Of a stretch of 64,000 bases of DNA, positions 25,767-41,100 are shown piece after piece. The notes beneath the pieces are model-generated. The model worked only from the letters and a program-made list of their open reading frames with translations, searched no databases and was not told where the DNA came from. The stretch spans positions 374,001 to 438,000 of the forward strand of contig JACCIC010000019.1 in assembly GCA_018907035.1 (NCBI GenBank), written 5' to 3'. Source of the stretch: Sycobia sp. Sy_11. Taxonomy: Eukaryota; Arthropoda; Insecta; Hymenoptera; Epichrysomallidae. Position 1 is the first letter of the stretch. Each line of letters begins with the position of its first letter. Position numbers and translations under genes: made by a program.

Positions 25767-28700
25767 GTACTTTTACACATAATTATAAACCTATGTTTTT
25801 CTTTTTTAATATTATATATAATACCAAAGCTGTTATAATGCTAAAAGGCCAATAGAACTTTTTTATAGATATAGGTTTGACTTAACGGGATTTTTTTCTC
25901 TATAAATGAGAAAAAGAGAAAAAAGAAAAATCTCGTCTGTTGTCAAAATCGATTAATGAAAAAGCGAATTTTTGTATGAAATAATTTATAACTTTAACAT
26001 AATGCGTATACGCTCTACGATATTTAAAGCTTTATAAATATTTTTTTCAACATTAAAAATGCATGTATGTACGTAAAAAGGAGTGGAGTAAATGCATTGT
26101 TTTTCATGACTTTCACCCTCAATATTGACAAGAGAGTGATGTGAATTTTTTTTTAATAAAAATTACCTGCTCTGACGACTGCCAGCCCAACACCAATCAA
26201 CCAATTCACAGTGGCACCAACAATCCCATCAAATTGAAGATGCCAAAACAGAGCGAAAAAAAAACATCACATCATTAGGATATGCAGACTGTTAGTAGGA
26301 AACATTTGGATATGACTGTATGTTTTATTATAAAGATAATATAAATCTATGAGACTGAAATATTCGAAATTATTTCTTTCTGGTATAAAAGAGAAAAAAT
26401 CGTGTATTATATAATCAGTGTACATTACTCTGAAATAACCAATTAATATCAATTATCCAAAGTATCCTGCACTTTAAAAAAATGTAAAATACGTGTCATT
26501 AATGCAAAAGTAAATCAAATTAATTATAAAATTAATGACTTATAGACACGTACTTTATATATAAAATAAATATGGCTATTTTTATTTAACAATTGTAACT
26601 AGAATCATATAAAAATTATTTTTGTTAAATATGCATTATTATTAGTTATTTAAAAATACTTTTTAAAATTATAAATTAATCTGTGTACGTATAGCAAGAT
26701 TTATGTGAAAGTTTTTTACTATTAGTGTACTAATATCTTAATAACATGCAATTTAATGCTACAGATAATATGTTTTTTAATTTGTTATTTTATTCTCTTT
26801 TATTAGTTTCAAAAAGTAACTATAATAAATTTGACGAAAAGACTAAAAAAGGCTGAGACGAAAAACGGTGTTAGTAAAATTATTTAAAAGCTAATTACAT
26901 TTAAAAAAAAGCGAAGGCATTTAAGTAAAGAAGAATATGAGGGAAAAAATATGAATAATAATGTTTACATATAACGTTAATATATATATATATATACTAT
27001 AAATATTACATGATAAGCAGCTAAAAGCTGAGAGATCTAAACGTGCTCAAAATTTTCTGATTCGTACCTGAACTCTTCGGTATCAGTACTTAATTCTTGT
27101 TCTATATGCAAGAAAACTTGCACCAATTCACTAACAATAACTGGCCACAGTGAAGTAGCGTGTTGTGGTGACACTCGCAAGAGAAGTACTCGGAAACAAA
27201 GGAATACTTGTGCTTGTATTGAAGGTATCACTTGAGGCAATCGAAGACTATCGGCAAGACGTTCTTTTAAAAAGCAAAATCATGAAAGTAATGATAGCAT
27301 AAATTTTTTCTGATATAAATCATTTGTGCGCATTATAAAAATGTTTTTAAATTATTGAATAAAATATTACCTTGAATTTCAGGCATATATTTGTGGTACT
27401 GGTCCATTTCGCTGCAGAGAATAACAAAGGCCAGTCTTTTTAAAAGTTGTGCCCTTTGCTCATACTCTTGTTCTTTGGATGAAAAAATACTTATACTGCT
27501 ACTTTGCGCTAAAGACACTTTGGCTAAAAACAAATTTTCAAAAAAATGTAACAATTTTTTTCGTCGAAAGTATACTTTTAATACAATATTGTCTGTTTAC
27601 TTACTTAATAAATCGCGAAATGTTGTGTTGTCATGAGTCATTAAATTATCAATTATCGTTCTCCAATAAGGTAAACAAGCAGGAGTTATTTGGAAAAAAG
27701 CGGAATCTAATAATAAATCTAAAACGTCCTTGCGCCATGCTTTACGTGTATATGGATAACCAGAAAGTGAACTAAGAAGTTGTGAGCAGGCAGTGAAGGA
27801 AGCGATATTTTTGGTTCTGTAAAGATATGGAAATTAATTAGAATATTTTTTTGTAATATTTTTATTTTTTTTTTTAAATTGATGCAAATATTAATCATTA
27901 TTTTAATTGAATATTAATTATTTATTCTAATAATACATCGATTAATATTAACAAGTTGTATAAAATTTATTAAACAATGTTTGAAACAAGTCCTCTGAAT
28001 TAGCCATAAAATATTTATTTTCAACGTTAATAAATAGATAAGTATTTGATGATACTTACGTATGATTTTTCAAATATGGGGTGACATTGTACATCAAATT
28101 AGTTAGTAACGTAGCAACGCGCTCCTTCTCCTGTGAACCATAGCTGACATCCAACAGTGGTGCTAGAATTTCAGCCAATACTGCCTGCGCCTGTACACTG
28201 TAAGCCGAATTTGGCGGCGTGCTAGGCGTAGCTGTGAAAAATTGAAAATCTCATTAATACAATTGAAGTTGAATATATTGTGTAATTTTAAATAAATTTT
28301 ATGAGTCGTTCTACGAACTCGTGCCAGGTTTTCCTTCTTTGCCCTCGGATGATCCTTCCGATACGTCTAAAACATCTTCGCGCACAGCCAAGTTCCTACG
28401 TAGCCAAGTAGTTTGCTCGAGACACGCTCCAGCGATTTGGGAACACGATTCGACAAGCTGAAAATTAAAGACATAAAGTCATTCTTACTTTTAACTTATT
28501 ACTTTTACTTTTTTTAACATTAAACTAAAGAATGTTCTTAAGTAAATAATTATATTTTTCAATCTATAATTATATGATGTTACAATAAACAAATTAAAAG
28601 TTTCTAAAATAATTTAAAATGTATACATTAACTACTTGTACTTATTAATTTTGATTGTATTTATTTTTATAGTTATTTTAATCTAATGAATCCATACACA

Positions 28701-31700
28701 CCTTAGCCGTTATATCTTGTAAATCTCTAATATCTTTTTTTTCCTGCATTGGAGGACATTTTTGTACATATTCATTTAAGATTGCCAGTAACAAAAATTG
28801 CGCTGGCGCACTTAATGAAATGCCATCTTTTAGTAAACCAAGGAGAGAAGCCCATGACTCGACCAGACTCTGTGACGTATTACTTTGCATATAAATATAG
28901 AGCAATTCTAAAACTGACACCTCTAAGGAGAAATCCTGTTTTACTCCATTTATAGGTGGGGGAGCTTTGATGACTTGATGAACGGTTTGTACTAATGTAT
29001 CAATGGGCATTACTCTAATTGCACTCACTAACTGAACCAATACTTGCTGATTTGGACAAGCTTCCGGTAATATCTAAATTAGTACAAATAAAATATTATT
29101 AATTTTTATAACGATGTTTTTATTGGCAAATTAAGAACCTTTTTTCCTTTATTTTTGAAAAATAAGAAATTTTCTAATATTTTATACTATTACTTTAATA
29201 AATAATAGACTGTTAATATTATTTGAAAAGGAAGTTTAGAAATTTAATAGTAATTTCTAATAAATAGCTTTAAAGTAAAAAAATTTATACTTATTATTAT
29301 GAAATAATAATAATTTTATAGTTACAAAAAAAAAAATATTTTTATCCAACTTAATAATAGAGAAATCGACAAAACCGTTATATACTTTACTCAAAATCTT
29401 TATAAACGTTTATTGAAATGTTAGAACACTTCAAATAGTAAAACAGTTAAAATTTAAGCATTTACTCTTTTGGAATTGGTTGAGGGTTGTCGCCTTTCAT
29501 GCCAAGCCACTGCGACTGCAGCTAGGAAATTCACACCATGAATGAAGAAAATTGGTGAGAGAAGCTCTAGGAGTTGATGCTTTACTACTCGAGGGCTACC
29601 AACAACACAAGTCGCCTGCTCGCTATGCGTATAATAACAATGTATTAGGCAAAAAATGCAATCACGCTTTTACTACTGTTAAAATTTTATGTTATTTGGA
29701 AAACCGAAAAGATTCTTTATTTGTACATTAATAATTATTACATACTTTTTAAATATTTTTCTAGAAAGAGTATTTAAAATAGTCATTTAAAAAATCTTCT
29801 CGTCATTTTTATTAGTTTAGTTAAATCAGCTTACTTATCCTTAGTGACAAGTACTGCTTGCCAAAGTGCAGACAGAGAAGCTATTATCCTCGGTAAATGG
29901 CTAAGAGCCATCCTTCTTGCATTGATAAGTTGCTCGTTTGTAGCAGGTTTATCTTTCGTCCCACTAAGTTCCTATAAATTAATATAAAATCAATGAATAT
30001 CATCTGAAATATTTAGAAATGAGATGTATAGTTAATATAAACTTTAGTTCATTTCAAAAAAATTCTTTTAAAAGCGCAAAATTATTAAATTAAATAAAAA
30101 ACGAACGTAAAAAATAATCTTAATTTTAAAAAAGTTTTATTCTAGAATATACATTTTAAAACTAATATTTTTGGAAAGATGCTTAAAAATCTTTTTTTCA
30201 TGATAATTTCATAATGATTTAATAGTAACCAATATTTTGAAAATATGTACAAATATTTTTTCATCTTACCGCAGTAAGAGGCGTCGGCATAAATACGTGT
30301 ATAAGATTATTAAATATTTGCCCAGGATTAGCACCAGGTACTCCTGTTTGTAAAGCGCTGCTTGACTGATTAAACGAGAAGACTATTTGTTGCGATGTGT
30401 CGAGTAGACAGTAGTGTAACAAAAAGGTTAGAGCTTCTAAATGCATGACAGTATAATCAGCTGGTAGGCAACATTCGACGAGGCTTAGGTCCTCGCTCTT
30501 ATGGGCAGAGAGCAGTGCATCCTCGCTGACGTAATAAGATGCTAATTTTTCGATATTGCAGCAGAGTTGATGAATTACTGATGTGACGATATGCGTTAAA
30601 GAAGAGCCCATAAAGGGCAGACTAGATGTAACGAGGGTAGTCCAATATTGGTGCAAATGCCTCATGTGTTCCTAAAGATTAATAACACATATTGTTTTGA
30701 AATAAGATTAGAATACATTAAAAATAAACCTTTTATCAAATATTATCGTTATTACAATTAAATACATAAAAATGAAAATCTATATAGAAAATTAATCTAA
30801 AATGAAAATAAATTATAAAGCATATTTCGATATTATTTTCAATTGTATTAACTTGAAACTTACTAATTTTAAAGCACTGAGTATACTCGCAATAAACATG
30901 GGTTGTTGAGTTATTGGTGCTCCTGCAACGTATTTTAATGTATTTCCAGATAAATTATGAACAGTTCGACTTGGGCTAGCCGGCGTTGATGGAGTGGCAA
31001 CTTCTTCAGTTTTCTGTGCTACACACTGATGTTCTAACATTATTAAAGCTAATAATAATCTGTAATAAATTATTGTCATGTTATTTGTTTGTATAGAAAA
31101 ATTAATATTCCCAATAATTTTTCTAGTTTAAATTATCTTTTTATAAAAATATTTCTTTCAACGCCTTTTGAAAACTGAAATTAATCAATAATTTTTACCT
31201 TAATAATTGCATTTGGAAGGCTTCTGTATGATCACTTGCTCTGTATTTACATTTATTTATATCACTTTCCATAACAGGATCATTAAATTGTACAATTTCT
31301 TCGGTAAAAGTAAAAGTCTCATCACTGTCCTTCTGAGCGTTCTTCATAGTTAAAACACTTGAAACAAGACAATGAAGAGCGACTTTTTGCACTTTACATT
31401 TTGTTAATAAATCTATTATGTAACAACTAAAACCTTTTCCAGAATCACGAACTATTGGGATCAATTCAGAAAATATAAGCGTTAATAGTTCGGTACTTGA
31501 TAATTGAACCTAAAAAATTAATTGATTCAATTAATTAAGGTTGTATATTAATATATGTAAAAAATTGAATATGAGAATTATTAAAAAAAAAACGAATTTT
31601 TATTACATTTTTTACACATTTCTAATTTGCTAAACGTTACAATACACTTTAAAAATAAAGATTTAATGCAGATAATCTTTCAAGATTTTAATAAATTTTT

Positions 31701-34700
31701 TAATCTATGATTCAAAAAATATCTTTATTCATTATCTTCGTTTACGATTGACCGATTATGAATGATTCATCAGCTAATTGATTGTATCTTAATGCAAAGC
31801 TAATAAAATTTTTCATGCGATAGTAACTTCATAAAAGGTTTTCTTTTACAGATACCATCAATCATATTTCAAGGAAATATTGATCTACTTAGTGAACAAC
31901 TAACCATGCATCATACTTAAACTGATAAAAATTATTATTTTATAAATTCAAACTTTAAAAAAAAAAGACTGGCTTTGTTTTCAAAACAAACATATTAAAA
32001 AAAAATATATATATATATATATATTTAATTTCATTGCATAAAAAACCTCAATGTATTGTAATTTTCTCCGCTTCAATTTCAATTATCAAAGTAATTGGTC
32101 ATTATGGCGGGGTAGCACCTTACTTGTCTATTTCCGGAGATCTCTTCATACGTAAGTCTCATCTGACCGAGATTCGGATAATAGCTCCGCGCAAAGTAAA
32201 GGCACACGCTGATCAGCAGCTCGAGGTACATGCTGCTCCTGTAAGCCGCGGCGAATTCCGTATTGGCGATCTCGCCGTAAAAATTTCTGCCGAAGATGCT
32301 CTTGCGATGGCGGGCGAGCAGATTCAATATTGGCGCGCTCCGCGGATTGTTCGATACGCCGGTGGTCGCAGCGGCACAGAGGAACATCCTTGCATTCGTC
32401 AGTAATTCGTTGCGCAGTATGCGCAGGGCGTACAGGGTCCGATTAGAGTCGTAAACGCCGCAGTAGAGAAGCATATGGGAGTGCAAATTGTGCACGCCCA
32501 CGCCGCCCGTGCTGTTACGCTTGACGCCCCCGCTGTCCAGATGAATTGACTCCTCGCTCTGTTGACAGAAGGAACAATTCAACGAATGTTCGATGCGTTT
32601 ACAATAGATTTTTTGTACGTACACGTATGATAGTTTTGTTTTCGGTATTGACAATAAACTGATAACATATACTATTAAAATAAATTTTATTTTTAACAAT
32701 TTTATCAATGTAATGTAAATTTGTTTTTAATATGAACTACTCATATGTATATATTCAATTTGCATTTAGTTAATCCATTAAAGCGCTTGAACAATACCGA
32801 ATTTCTCTTTATTTCTAATTCTCGGACTTTTATGATTTCTATCGAATTTATTATGACAATATCTTTTCTACGGTAAATCCAGTATATATGATAGGATTCT
32901 ATTATCAAAAACTTCCGTAAAAAAATCAAAACTTATATTTTGTTTTATAAGTTTATTTGAAAAGATTGTATTTTTCATATCTTTTTAGAAAATTGATGTA
33001 CTTTTTATTCAAAAGAAATTTTTCCAACCATAAGAAAAAATAAAAAATTGTCACGAATACTTTTTCAGTTGCTACCGTTTTATTTGAATTCTATTGTTTT
33101 ATAAAACATGACAGTTAAAATTCTTATTGAATTTATAAATAACAACACTTACAAGCTTAGTTGATTCATTAGCTTCGCAAAGTTCGATAACCCTATCAAC
33201 GACATCGTTCAACACTTCCTCCACAACGCTAATACCACTCGAGTTACTGAAGTATTCTTCAGCAGTAGTACTAGTTTCCAGATCTCCCTCTTCATCACCC
33301 ATTGTCCAGCTCGGTATTTCTGTTGCAGCTTCAAAACTTCCAACTGCGTCGTTGACTTCGTAATTCGCGTTACTGAATTCGCTATTCATACTGTGATACT
33401 TGCCCTTTATTATTGTTCCCGCAATTTCTCGCGCACTATTTGGCATCATTACCATCTCCTTTTTGGATTTCTAAAGATATCAAATAAAAATGTATTAGAT
33501 AATACGAATTAAATTAAAATATTATAATAATATTTATTTAAATCCGTGAACAAGTGAGAAATACAAGACTAATATGAAATCTGTATTCTTGTAACAAGTT
33601 AAAAAATTATTAAATTAGTTAAGTCTATCGAGAAAATGATAGACTTTAACTAATTTAAGAGTTTAAAGCTAATTGAATTAAAATAGCTGAATATAAAACA
33701 TGCGACATGCTTTACCTGTGTCGTCTTCCCCGTAGCAACGATTTCGGGGCTACTCGAGGCCAGACTATTCGTTATCGAATCCAAAGACGAAGAACCGACC
33801 TCGCCATTCAATTTTTTCACGTTTTCACTTTTATCCTTCGTTTTAGCGGTCGTAATCGGAGAATCCACTGACTCGAATAAACTCTCATCGAGACTACCCG
33901 TCGAGCCTTTGTTGAACTCTGGCTTCTTGAATCTCCTAGCATTTTTCAAAACTTCGGCTGCGGCCGCATTCGAAGCACTGCCTATACTGTTCTTCTTCAC
34001 TTGCAAGGACTCGTCTTCTGTCAGAGAATCATTCGAGTTCTCGTTGCCGTTCAAGGACAGAGGATTTACAAACACCGATATCTTACGATTCCCGGATATA
34101 CTGGGCGGAACTTCAAGTTCTCGCATCGTCTGATTGCGCTCCGTGACGTACTGATGACCCTTGTTGTCGCTGGTTAAGGTCGTTACTGCAAATATTCGCT
34201 TCACCTTCACCGGATTAATAATGGATTTTTTCTTTCGACCACCTTGAAATATTTCATTATTAAAATTTATAATTTCATATATTTAAATAAATTTGCAAAA
34301 ATAATTAGCTTTTTAGTAAATACAACTTTGAAAAAATGTTTATCCACTTTTCACAATATTTAAATTGAAATTTGTAAGTAATATATTTAATAAGTAAAAA
34401 TTGATCTATTAGGTATCATATGTATCTTATTACGTTTATCCAAAAATAAAAACAATCTATGTATTTCAACGACGAATTACCATATGTTTAAAATTATCCT
34501 TATAGTTTTATATACCTCGTCTCCATTTTTTCTCGCTAGCGTGATTCTCTTGGCTATTGCTCACGTGATAGATAACATTTCCATCAACCGAACTGATGGC
34601 GTATATGTTTGCTGCACCCTCGCCTTCATCCTGAGCATTGTCAGATTTTTCCTGAATAGCTGTAGGATCACTTTTTGTAAGAACGATATTACTGTGCTGA

Positions 34701-37700
34701 ATACTGACATGAAGAACGCTCATACGACAGGTAGACGGATCGAGGAGCATATTCAGCACGGGATTCACAATACGTGAGAGATCATTGCGTACGAGGCAGT
34801 GTAAAAGCCAAGATTGAGATTGTAATTTTAGAGGTGAATTATCAGATAACTGTAGATTATCCAAAATTTTTAAGAGAGATCTATAATTAAAATGATTTTT
34901 AAATATTAATTGAAATACTACTGCTATCAATGAAAAAATTATTTTTAAAATTAATAACAATGTCAAATAAATACTTTTTTCGCAATTGATTATTAAAAAA
35001 TGATTTTAAAAATAATGAAAGAATAGCTAATGTTTAATAATTCTCGAGTTTACTTATAAATAAATTACTGTATCTCATAAATGAAATGCTTTTCAGTCTT
35101 CCCGAAAACATTTCAAATTATTGAATAGTCAAGGTAAAATAGTTTTATTATTTAAAGAATAATAAGACAAATAATTTTAAACTATTTTATACTAAAAATG
35201 ATTTTACTATGTCATAAACTTTTATTTATACTTTTAAAATATTTTTTAATGTTAAAACAAACACTTCAAAATTGCATCTTTAAAAATAATAAAATATTAA
35301 AAATACAATTTATGAACTCTATTATTTATAATTTTATAGCCTTATAATTTATGACTATAACGCAATTCTTTTCACAAAAAGAAATAAACGTACTTATCAA
35401 AACCCCGTAAACAGCCTCTTAATCTTGGATTAGCCTCAATATCTCTTCCGAGATGCCATAAAGTAGAAAATCTATTACATGCTTCAATTCTTTTTTCTAT
35501 GCTTTCGCACATCAATGCCGAACCAATTACATCTTCTACTGCATCACAAGAGTCATGGAGAGCATGATGTAATTCGTGCAATAATTCAACACATCGAATT
35601 CTGTACTTGTGAACAGGAAGTTCTCCCAGATGATGCCATAACGAATGTGCTAAAATCTAAAAATAAAAAATACTCAGTCACTTTCAATCGCGATTGGTAA
35701 AAATAACTTTCATATGTTCGATTTTTTTTAAATTGTAAAAAATTATCAATTTTATTGGTTTTGTACCTGAAATACTTTTGTATAGTTCTTCAAATACGCC
35801 ACGTGCCATTGCTTTAACAACGGTACAATTACGACCGTTATCACTCCTTCTCCATGCGTCTGATTAGCTGAATCGCTATGCGCCTTCGATAAAGCTATTA
35901 AATCGAGTAATGTAGCGATACTTGTAAGTTGTAGGGATGGCTGCTTTCCAAGCCAGCAACCGCATACAATAAGAACCTTTAGCCATTCGGGAAGAATGAC
36001 CTTTCCCCTCGGTTCTTCTTCTTCTTCTAATAATCCGTCGCCGGGTAAAAAGTACGTGGGGAAGGTCGACAGTTCAACCAATAGGCTCGATGCAACTTTT
36101 AGAACTTCCTCCCAATCGGATTGATCGACCGATTCTATATATAGATGTAGAAAATCTGATCGAAAAGTTTTAAATTAATTTCAAGGTTTTAAATTTTGCA
36201 GGATGCGTAATTTTTTAAATATGTTTTAAAGCTCAGTAACGATAAAAATCTTCAAAATGAACGTACAATAATCTTTTGGCTAATTATAAAATAAAATAAT
36301 CTTCAATAATTATAGAAATTTTAATATTGTATTAATTGTAATATTATACATTTGAAAGAAGGCAATGTATTTCTAACATAAGCTTGCCAAAGTCCAAATT
36401 ATTTTACCCATTTGTTGATTCTCGGAAGACGATAATTCCTGGTTAAAATATCCAGAGTCCTCGGTATCGAGTTTAGACTTGAGTAAACGTTCCAAGTTCA
36501 TCGTACACTCGTCCGTATTCTCTTTACACGACAAAACCCTCAGATTCTCGTACAATTCGGATACCGATTTTTCGCGATCCAGGACACGGCGCTCGACGAG
36601 CTTCACGTAGAACTGCTCGTATAAGCGCAAACACTTTTCCATCATCGAGTGTTGCAGCTGCTGGGCTGGCGATGGCTCTCGGCTTAAGGAATTCAGCGAG
36701 CCGACCGACGAGGCATTTTTACCATCGAGGTTTCGCGCGTTCAAACCGTCCAGTTGATAATCAGTGCTTTTCAGATCCTCCATGCTCTTGTTACGAGAGA
36801 GGCTCGGCGGAGATTTTGATTCCTCGCTAACAATTACGGAAATGCTACTCCCATCCGCCTGAATCCCGTAAGCATCTGAAAGCTTCGATGTACTTTTGCT
36901 CGACTTTTTCTTGGATTTTTTGTCACTCTTCTTTGGAGCACCACTCGAATTCGCTCGTCTTCTTGGGCTGGAGAAAAAAATAACAATAACGATAAATAGT
37001 TCTTTAATCGCAATTATATTCCCAATTTAATTATACGAATATAATGTTTACTAAAATTATATTATAAAAGGTCTTTACAAAGATATAGTATTCTATTATA
37101 TTAGTAGTTTGAGTAGTAGTTAAAAAAAGCTTTGTCTCTCTATATTTTTAACAGTTTAATCGGTTTCTATTTTAATAAAGTATTATTTTAAAATATTTGA
37201 ATTGAATTGAGCAACGAAAAATTTATTATTTATCAAACATTTCTCACCTTGGACTGCGATCCGAGAAGGAATTATTTGTAGACTCGGCTGGAATAGGTTT
37301 ATTCAGTTTACTATCCGACTGACTCTTCTCCAGTGGAATCGCAACTAAGTTACTCTCAATAGACGAAACGACACCGTTTGTATTGACTTTAACTTCGTTT
37401 TCTGACTTTTCCGTATTAGAATTTGCAGAGACTGCTGGTTGCACCTTTGATAAAAGTTTTCCACATAGATTCAGGCTTTTTGTAATTTCCATTGGCGTCA
37501 AATGATCAATTCGATTGGATAATTTATCGATAATGTTGTAAAAAAGGCTGAAATTTTTAATAGCATCACATACATACATATGTAGAATAATAAATGCTTC
37601 ATCAGATGTTATGTTTGATATATTTTTTTCTACAGAAAATTTGCCCTTATGTTCGCGAAAACAACGAAAAATTCAATATTTAATCGAATATATAATAATA

Positions 37701-38084
37701 CGATTTAAATCTATATAATCTAAAATATTTAATAGCCCTCACCAATCGAAATTTTAAAGTACTTTAAAATATTATAAAATATTATTTACTTTCTTTTAAT
37801 TACAGTATAATAAACAGTTTCATATATAACCCATAGATACAAATAGATAAAAGATATTATCAAACCATTCCTGTTTTTATAAATTTATGATTTAATTGCA
37901 TTGATAACTAAATCTAAACTCATAATATTTAGAGTGTGCCTCAAAGACTAATTTTAAAGTACTTAAATTTACAATATTATAAAAGGTTACTAAAGCATAG
38001 TAGTATATTCCGACACAAGTACACTACTTTATAATATGAGTAACATAAATTCGTCACTCTGTGATAAATATGTATGGGAGTAAA

Positions 38085-38123
<39 letters not shown>

Positions 38124-41100
38124 ATATTACAATTTTTTAATTGTAGGTTGGATATAGAGATCTAGGATTTATTTATTTAAGTGAATTATAATCACAAGAA
38201 TAATAACAATTACTACAATTCTTAATATAATTATAAACTATAATAGGTCCTTAATTGTAAAATTTGAGTAAAAAGGAACTTTAGAAATATTTCTATTAAA
38301 CCTTAAGGGATTATATGAATCTGATTCATAAAGAAAGAATTAACAGATAATTACTATTTTTAAACTATTATCATTAAAATAATAAATGATATAAGAAAAT
38401 GTAAAGAATAAAATTAATTTAAAGTAGCATTTCTAATTGAAACTCTACTCAAAGTCATAAAACAATTGACTCTCCAAATGACATCTGACATCAAAGTAAA
38501 ACAATCTTTCAAATGCAACTATTATTATTTAAGAAATTATAATCCCTATTGTATATATTAAATTAATTAAAAGAGATCGGTAAATATTCCTTCTAATATA
38601 AAAAAATATTATTATAAAAACAAATATTATATAATAATAATATTTTTTCGTATTAGAAAGAATATTTACCGATCTTTTTTATTAGTTTAATATATACAAT
38701 AGGGGTTATAATTTTTATAACATATATTTATATATAGAATCAACCATAATTTATATATTGAATAATATAACAATTCTATTAAATTCACAAACAATCTTAA
38801 CATAATAAAGAAATGATAAACAAAAATCCAAAAACAAACTCCTGGTAAGAATCCAAAATTGCGTTAAACTGAGATGTTCAAGGGCTTAGGCAATCTTACT
38901 AAATAAGAGTAACTAATATTTAATATTTAATATTATTTAATCGAAATTTTTTCTTAAATTAATATAATTTTTACAATAAAGCCTAGTATGATTAATGTGA
39001 GAAATATTTAAATGATAATAAATTATTAATAATTAAATTTCTTTGTAATATTCGAAATTTCCGAAATCTATAAAACTCAAATTTTCATATTAGAATAAAT
39101 ATAAATAAAATTATTAATAAAGATTTAATTCAATAATTTATTAAAATTAATGAATTTAATTATTGAGATTAAATTATCTCTAAATCTTGTAATATAAGAT
39201 AAAATTATTAAATCTCCAATTATTAGTAAACAAATAATATATGATATAAATCTTGTGGGATACAATATTCTAGTATTTAATAAAGCGAAAATAATAAGTA
39301 AAATTAATAAAGCTTTTAGAATTGAAGTATGTAAAAAGTTTCTTCTATCTATAGATATATTTACTAAATAACATCTTTATAGAAAATAAAATTAAACAAA
39401 AATTTCATAATAAAAATAGCTTATATAAAATATTAGTAGTTTTAAGATTTGTAAAAAGTTAGCTCTAGAATTCAGTAATTATTTCTTTCTTAGCGATATG
39501 TTTCTCTAATGTATAGCTACGAAGATTTGAAATTAGCGCTGCTTTAACGGGTTATAATTGAATATTTATCGGTCGCAAAAGCGGCTGATGGTACGGAGTA
39601 CTATAATGGTACATTTCTTATCGGGTACGGAAACACTTTATTTACGAAACGAGAGATTTGCAGCCCGAAGCGGAGCCGAGGGTTGTAACGAGGTTTGTAA
39701 AGAAACCTTTTCGTACTATGTAAGGACATATTTTTCCCCATGAGAATCGAAATCAGGCGGCGAAGATGCGACTTATAGGTTCGAATAAGGAAAGTAAATA
39801 TATAATTTCTATAGTTTCTTTCGTAACTTAATTGACGGAAAAAACCTACTTTAAATTTGCATAAAAAACAAAATTGCAAATAACTAATAATAACATTTTT
39901 AATGTAAGAATAAATTATAAAATAGATAATTGTTTACCTTGGCAAATGTTCCGATGGTGTATCTATAAATGCATCAAGCGAAACTGTTTCTAGTAAAAAT
40001 TCTGTCAGGGCGCAAACTTCCGCGAGTTCCGGCATACCACTGCCGACTTGCTTTACCGGAGATTCTTGGGAATTTAAGCTTCGGCAACTTCTAAATCTAC
40101 TACCACTTTGATCACTTTCACAAGCTTTCTCGAATAAATATCCAGAGTGAGTCCATACATACTGAGGCTCTAGCGTTGAGAATAAGAGATTTACGGATTT
40201 TATGACCTCATTCGATTTTGCATGTTTATTCGAACAAGCATTGTAAAAGGTCCTGAAACAAAGGAAGGTGCATTATGCAGCAATGTTTAATTAATTAAAT
40301 AAAGAACTGAGTCATTTCAAGGACACTTTTGTTCATTTTTAGATTATGCAGGCATATACTGGAACAGTATGTAAATTTAGTCTTATTTAAATTAATGTGC
40401 TGTTATGTTAAAAAGGGCTGTGACAAACAAACAGAAGTCGATTTGTGTTAACTTTTATGTAAAATAATAGTACAGAAATACATCTTTGATCACAGTTAAG
40501 AATCCAAATCTAATATTGATTTAATTGCAAAATAACTGAATTAGAACGACTACCTATTTGAAAAATCGTAAAAGATATTGTAATTAATTGTTAAAACTTA
40601 ATCTTGAATTTTTTACCCTGTTAACAATAATTATTAATTAATAAAAAAATATTTTTAAATATTTTACTTATCCATTTCTTCAGTAAAATTAGTATCTGAT
40701 CAAGTATAATAGATAACGCTTTTCAGTGATAATGTTCAGTTATCATGATTAAATCCAATTTAATATTTAATTTTCGTGTGTGTCTAATCTATTTTTAAAT
40801 TACTTAACACATGTTGAGCTAAATCCCAACCAGTAGCTATAATGTTGTGTAATAATGAATTTACAAAAAAAACAGCATTTAATTTGAATTATTTTGTATT
40901 TTTTCATTTGTAACTATTTTTTAAAGATTTTTATATTATTCAATAATAATCGCGAGGTCTAATAAAGTAATATAAACTCAAAAATATAAAATCAAACATA
41001 TCTTAAACTATACAACGCGTATATATAAAGTGAAAAACTATTTTTTTTAGTTTTTCCTTAACGAAGCAATAAATGTTTTACAGATATAATTATTAGAAAT

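Noticed and set aside
26167..26260. Exon-like block on the - strand (open frame reading [18 protein letters not shown], followed by a GCAG|gtaatt donor) between dopey exons 25 and 26.
   Set aside because: No AG acceptor lies between the T-tract and the open part, and a TGA stop lies just upstream in frame, so no valid cassette exon can be built. It may be a fragment of a mobile element.
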